Shown: positions 60,226 through 64,000 of the stretch, piece after piece
Layout of the letters: every line of letters starts with the position of its first letter
Position numbering within the stretch: the stretch's first letter is position 1
NCBI RefSeq assembly: GCF_030384665.1
Contig: NC_083673.1
Coordinates: 3,233,501 to 3,297,500 of the forward strand
Direction of reading: 5' to 3'
DNA: 64,000 nt
From: Lodderomyces elongisporus
Taxonomy: Eukaryota > Ascomycota > Pichiomycetes > Serinales > Debaryomycetaceae
Notes under the pieces: generated by a model
The model's input: only the letters and a program-made list of their open reading frames with translations
Database searches by the model: none
Told to the model about the DNA's origin: nothing
Made by a program: the position numbers and the translations under genes

Positions 60226-61944
60226 ATGTCGGACATGGAGAAAAAGCTAAGCTCGCCAACACGTACAAGACAAAGTGTTGAGCATGGAGAAATTGACTAT
60301 CTTCGTTTCCATGGACTCTCGCAACAACAAACGCACATTAGAAACTTGGACTCTTTGGCTTTAAATGCTAATGACAAAGATAAGTCGAGGTTATTAAAAG
60401 AAGCACAGGCTAACTTGGAGTTTGTTGCTGACACGGGTTATGCTCCTGAGTTAAGAAGGGATTTCAGTTTTATTTCGCTATTGGGTCTTGGCTTTGGTAT
60501 AACAAACTCGTGGTTTGGAATCAGTGGATCTTTGATCGCTGGTATCAGCTCGGGTGGGCCCATGATGATCATATATGGTATTATTATAGTTGCATCAGTT
60601 TCCATGTGTATTGCCATTACATTGAGTGAAATGGCCTCGGCTTACCCAAATGCCTCAGGACAGATCTATTGGACTATGAAGTTGGCACCTGCCAAATACT
60701 CAAAGTTGATGTCATACATCACTGGAATGTTGTCCTGGTTGGGTTCAATTTTTACCTCGGCCAGTGTGACCATGACAATTGCAACTGCGGTCGTTGGAAT
60801 GTACATGCTCCATCACCCAAACGACACCGTTGAGCGCTGGCAGGTGTTTATTGTTTATGAGATTGTTAATGTGTTGTTGGTTTTCTTCAATATTTGGGAG
60901 AAGCCATTGCCAATGCTTTCATCAGGTACGTTGTACGTATCTTTGTTTTCATTTGCTGTCATTATTATTGTCGTTTTGTCAATGCACGAAGGCGACTTTC
61001 AAAGTTCTCGATTTGTGTTTGTTGAATTTGAAAACGGCACTGGGTGGAGCTCAAGTGGAATTGCCTTTATTGTCGGCTTGATCAATCCAAATTGGAGTTT
61101 TTCGTGTTTGGATGCAGCCACACATATTGCCGAGGAATCATTAAACCCCGGTGTGCAAATTCCGCAGGCTATTATTAGTACAGTTATTGTTGGTTTTATT
61201 ACCTCTTTTTCCTATTGCATTGCCATGTTCTTTAGCATCAAGGACCTCAGCTCGATATTAAGCTCCAACACCGGTGTTCCAATTATGGATATTTTCTACC
61301 AAGCAACCAACTCCAAAGCTGCAGCAGTTGGATTGGAGGTGTTGATATTGCTCACTGCTATTGGATGCAACATTGGATGTCATACATGGCAGGCAAGAAT
61401 TGGATGGAGTTTTGCTAGAGATAATGGCTTGCCATTTTCCAAATACTGGTCGAAAATCAATTCCAAGACTGGTACTCCAGTTAATGCACATGTGATGTCA
61501 TGTTTCTGGGTCGCTATAATTGGCTGTATTTATTTGGGCTCGTCCACTGCATTCAACTCCATCTTGGTCTCCTGCGTTACATTTTTGTTATTATCCTATT
61601 TTGTTCCAACAATCTTTTTCATTTTTAAAAGAAATCAGATCAAGCGCGGACCATTCTTTTTGCTGAATGGAGTTGGGTTGGTATGCAATATTGTCTTGTG
61701 TTGCTGGGCTACATTTGCCTTTATCTTTTACAACTTTCCATCGGTGATGCCTGTTAGCGGTGGCAATATGAATTACTCATCTGCCGTTTTTGGAGTCGCA
61801 TTAATCATTTGCTTTTTTGACTGGATATTACGAGGCAGGCGCGAGTACATTGGATTACAAGAGAGAGAAGGTCAAAAGGAAGAATTAACCGAAGTGCTAT
61901 CCAACCAATTGTCCAACATTGAAATGTCAATGTCTCATAAATAG
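60226..61944 (+). CDS. HNM1: choline/ethanolamine transporter Hnm1
   Basis: A 572-residue plasma-membrane permease of the amino acid-polyamine-choline superfamily with 12 predicted spans, supplying choline for the Kennedy pathway. G-F-G-I-T-N-S-W-F-G-I-S opens the first span, and G-L-I-N-P-x-W-S-F-S-C-L-D and C-H-T-W-Q-A-R-I-G-W-S-F-A-R-D-N-G-L-P are shared with yeast Hnm1 (563) more than with GABA permease Uga4. The ATG at 60226 follows an in-frame TTG at 60223. In yeast the gene is repressed by inositol and choline; I did not find a clear Ino2/4 site. Confidence 0.88.
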   Translation: MSDMEKKLSSPTRTRQSVEHGEIDYLRFHGLSQQQTHIRNLDSLALNANDKDKSRLLKEAQANLEFVADTGYAPELRRDFSFISLLGLGFGITNSWFGISGSLIAGISSGGPMMIIYGIIIVASVSMCIAITLSEMASAYPNASGQIYWTMKLAPAKYSKLMSYITGMLSWLGSIFTSASVTMTIATAVVGMYMLHHPNDTVERWQVFIVYEIVNVLLVFFNIWEKPLPMLSSGTLYVSLFSFAVIIIVVLSMHEGDFQSSRFVFVEFENGTGWSSSGIAFIVGLINPNWSFSCLDAATHIAEESLNPGVQIPQAIISTVIVGFITSFSYCIAMFFSIKDLSSILSSNTGVPIMDIFYQATNSKAAAVGLEVLILLTAIGCNIGCHTWQARIGWSFARDNGLPFSKYWSKINSKTGTPVNAHVMSCFWVAIIGCIYLGSSTAFNSILVSCVTFLLLSYFVPTIFFIFKRNQIKRGPFFLLNGVGLVCNIVLCCWATFAFIFYNFPSVMPVSGGNMNYSSAVFGVALIICFFDWILRGRREYIGLQEREGQKEELTEVLSNQLSNIEMSMSHK

Positions 61945-62301
61945 CTTTAGTTTTATTGTGTACTTGTTGTATTTTGTTTTTATGATCTTTTGAATCAATC
62001 AGTGTAACATAATAAAAAGAAAATTGAATTATTATTCTTTGTATGGCGTATGGTGTGGTTTTCTTGCGTGCACATATATTCAAACAAAAATGTTTCTCGA
62101 TTTAAAAAAAGGAAATTCACATCAAAGATTTGGCATGAATTTGCAACCAAAAGAAGAAGAAAAAAAAAAAAAACACCTACAAAAAAAAGAAACAAATACA
62201 TCTGGAACAAAAACACGGGTAATTGAATAACATTTTGTTGCAAAATTTTTTTCTTGTAGATATAACTATATATCGACGACATTATATAAATAAAAAAAAA
62301 A
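61945..62301. other. intergenic region between HNM1 and an unrecognised ORF
   Basis: 360 bp of AT-rich DNA with A homopolymers. Nothing else is recognised. Confidence 0.55.
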
Positions 62302-62895
62302 ATGGAATCAAAAAAGTCTGAATTGGAGTGGAGTTTTTCATTCTACGAGCAGGAGTATTTTGACAATTCATACTATGAGGACGAGGAGAAAGCCGAAAAA
62401 GAAAAAGAGGAAAACATAAAGGAAAAAGAGGAAAAGCAGGAGGTAGGAAGGAAAGCAACGGAAACCAACTATGCTACAAAGTACCTGAAATCCTATAAAC
62501 CAAGAATAGTCCAGAGTTCGAAACAATTTTGTAGTCAAAATTTGTACAATCCTTTCATTCTCACAAAGATGAACTACTTTCAAAGAAAACAAATCAGAGT
62601 ACACCATCAACTATGCGGGAAAAAAGTTGTTGCTTCTACAAGGGCCATATTGCGTAGCCTCGAAAACGCTAGTGGTTCTTGTAAAGATGTGATCTTTTGG
62701 AAAAATACTCTTAAATGGAATCAGAGAAAGGGATGCCCTTCCATGAATATTCTAAGCGGAGTTTGCAGCAAATTAAATTCGGACATGGCAGATTTGAACC
62801 TTGAAAGAAAAGCACATGAAACTTGGTTTACGGTGGGCGTGTCGCAACCAGTTAAATATATCAATTTTGGTAAACACAGAGCAAAACGAGAATGA
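62302..62895 (+). CDS. unrecognised basic protein
   Basis: A 197-residue frame from an ATG preceded by an A-rich leader and a TATA-like run. I do not recognise it. Residues 1-25 are aromatic and acidic, residues 28-50 are a Glu/Lys-rich likely helix, and the rest is basic with scattered Cys (six or so) and Trp and no clear motif or membrane span. Its sequence complexity is higher than that of neighbouring chance frames, and its reverse strand is low-complexity, which favours a real gene. It may be specific to this lineage. Confidence 0.5.
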   Translation: MESKKSELEWSFSFYEQEYFDNSYYEDEEKAEKEKEENIKEKEEKQEVGRKATETNYATKYLKSYKPRIVQSSKQFCSQNLYNPFILTKMNYFQRKQIRVHHQLCGKKVVASTRAILRSLENASGSCKDVIFWKNTLKWNQRKGCPSMNILSGVCSKLNSDMADLNLERKAHETWFTVGVSQPVKYINFGKHRAKRE

Positions 62896-63197
62896 GAAAA
62901 CAAATGAAAATAGAAATGAAATCGCGACAAGAAAGAGAGAGAGACAAAGAGAGAGAGAGAGTGTGTGTGTGTGTGTGTGCGTGGGAGGGAGAGAAAAATA
63001 ACATTCATGATAGAGACAAAAAAAAAAAAAAAACAAAAAACAAAAAACAAAAAACAAAAAACAAAAATTGAAACTTGAGAGACAAACACGAAGAGAACGG
63101 AACTTATATACTAGGGGGAATATATATTTTGTTTACCTTATCCCATTCAACTACAAGTAGCGGAAAATCATTACGAAATTAAAACACACCTTCTACA
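62896..63197. other. intergenic region before RSC58
   Basis: 300 bp with (GA)n, (GT)n (about 62961-62979) and CAAAAAA repeats. Nothing else is recognised. Confidence 0.6.
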
Positions 63198-64000
63198 ATG
63201 ACAAAAGCCGACAACACGAGCAACGCAGAGAAAAATAAAGGTATGTATCATCACGCTATTATAAACCATAAACACCATGACATTCTGTCTTTTTACACGC
63301 TATGAGCAAGAATACTCGAACACGATACTAATATTAAACCGATTTTATAGCTTCTGACTCCTATTCACAGTTTACGGCCATCTTGCTGGACTTGTTCACA
63401 GTCTTAGAACATACCGACAAGGAAATTGTATCGCTGGTCGTTTTGCCTTTAGATTTCTACGAACCACAACCTTCGGAAATCTTACAATCACTTCGAAAAC
63501 ACGATTCCAAAGAGCATTCTACAAGTATTCAACAAAAATATCAAGATGGGAAATACGACTCCAATCCGTATGCACTTTTCCACGATATAAAAGTTGCTTG
63601 CTCGGTATTGATAAGCAAAGAGTCGCCGCAGTCTTATAGATACAAGGAGGTGGATTTTTTTTACAAATTCAGCACCGAGTTGTTGTTGAGGGAAACTGGT
63701 AACTTGGTGCAAATTATTACAACACAATCCAACAGATCAGATTTGAAGAATGAACTTGAATCACACATCGAAGAGGAGTTTGATAAAATCATCTCCGATT
63801 ACTCATTAAGCAATGGTGAAATCATCACTTATATGCAAAAGATAGAAGAAAAACAAGACCCACAAAATCTGGGCAATATTTATGATCCTAATCATCATCA
63901 TCATCATCATCTTCATAGCAATCACCAGCACCTGAACCAACTGCAAATTGCTAGACAAAAAGTTCAACCTTTGTTTACTTCAGTTTTGAACAAGTCAAGT
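63198..64000 (+). CDS. RSC58: RSC chromatin-remodelling subunit Rsc58 (5' part, spliced)
   Basis: The first exon is 63198-63240 and the second runs from 63351 past the window edge. The 230 or so residues seen include L-F-H-D-I-K-V-A-C-S-V-L-I and F-F-Y-K-F-S-T-E-L-L-L-R-E, close to the bromodomain-like N-terminal region of yeast Rsc58, a subunit of the essential RSC remodeller. A His run encoded by CAT repeats lies near 63892-63918. Without splicing the frame stops at 63302-63304. The identity rests on the two motifs and is fairly secure; the C-terminal part is outside. Confidence 0.7.
63241..63350 (+). other. spliceosomal intron in RSC58, 110 nt
   Basis: The donor is GTATGT at 63241, a branch-like TACTAAT lies at 63326-63332, and the acceptor TATAG ends at 63350. 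It interrupts codon 15 after its first base, and joining gives an open frame to the window end. Confidence 0.8.

Overview
This is a nuclear chromosome segment from a budding yeast, most likely a CTG-clade species (relatives of Candida and Lodderomyces; Lodderomyces or the C. parapsilosis group would fit, but I cannot prove the species). The reasons are AT-rich intergenic DNA full of homopolymers, mostly intronless genes with yeast orthologues, a nuclear gene for a respiratory complex I subunit (absent from Saccharomyces), and CTG codons in acidic low-complexity stretches where serine reads better than leucine. About 21 chromosomal genes can be supported, plus part of one retrotransposon.

Positions 1 to about 5000 hold the 5' half of an LTR-retrotransposon read on the minus strand: gag with a CCHC zinc knuckle, then a pol frame in +1 with an aspartic protease motif, cut by the left window edge. 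The overlap carries GCG-AGG-C, which looks like a Ty-type programmed +1 frameshift site. The DNA upstream of gag (about 3430-4880) is unusually dense in short perfect or near-perfect stem-loops and holds a 24-bp tandem repeat.

Positions 6167-29480 hold ARO8-like aminotransferase (-), RAD5 (+), FRA1-like aminopeptidase P (-), a KAP122-like karyopherin with an upstream first exon (+), RFA1 (-), STR3-like cystathionine beta-lyase (-), the 24 kDa complex I subunit (-) and an unrecognised disordered protein (+). Positions 30352-49068 hold CDH1 (+), SAS2 (-), DPB4 (+), a NYV1-like R-SNARE (-), the DEAH helicase ECM16/DHR1 (+), POM152 (+), a pterin-4a-carbinolamine dehydratase (-) and a divergent AP mu chain (+). 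Positions 49844-64000 are all plus strand: a Zn2Cys6 factor, a DPI35-like HAD protein, a DFG5/DCW1 cell-wall protein, a MATE transporter, the choline transporter HNM1, an unrecognised ORF, and the spliced 5' end of RSC58, cut by the right edge.

The genes are not an operon or a cluster with a shared pathway. Several replication and repair genes occur (RAD5, RFA1, DPB4), and the only two intergenic ACGCGT (MCB) sites I found lie within 150 bp or so of the starts of RFA1 and DPB4. Several tempting start codons are wrong: RAD5, CDH1, HNM1, the HAD gene and the 190-residue unknown all begin a few codons inside their open frame, and ARO8 begins 57 codons inside. Two genes (KAP122-like and RSC58) have clear introns, and a third (the dehydratase) may have a tiny unusual one.
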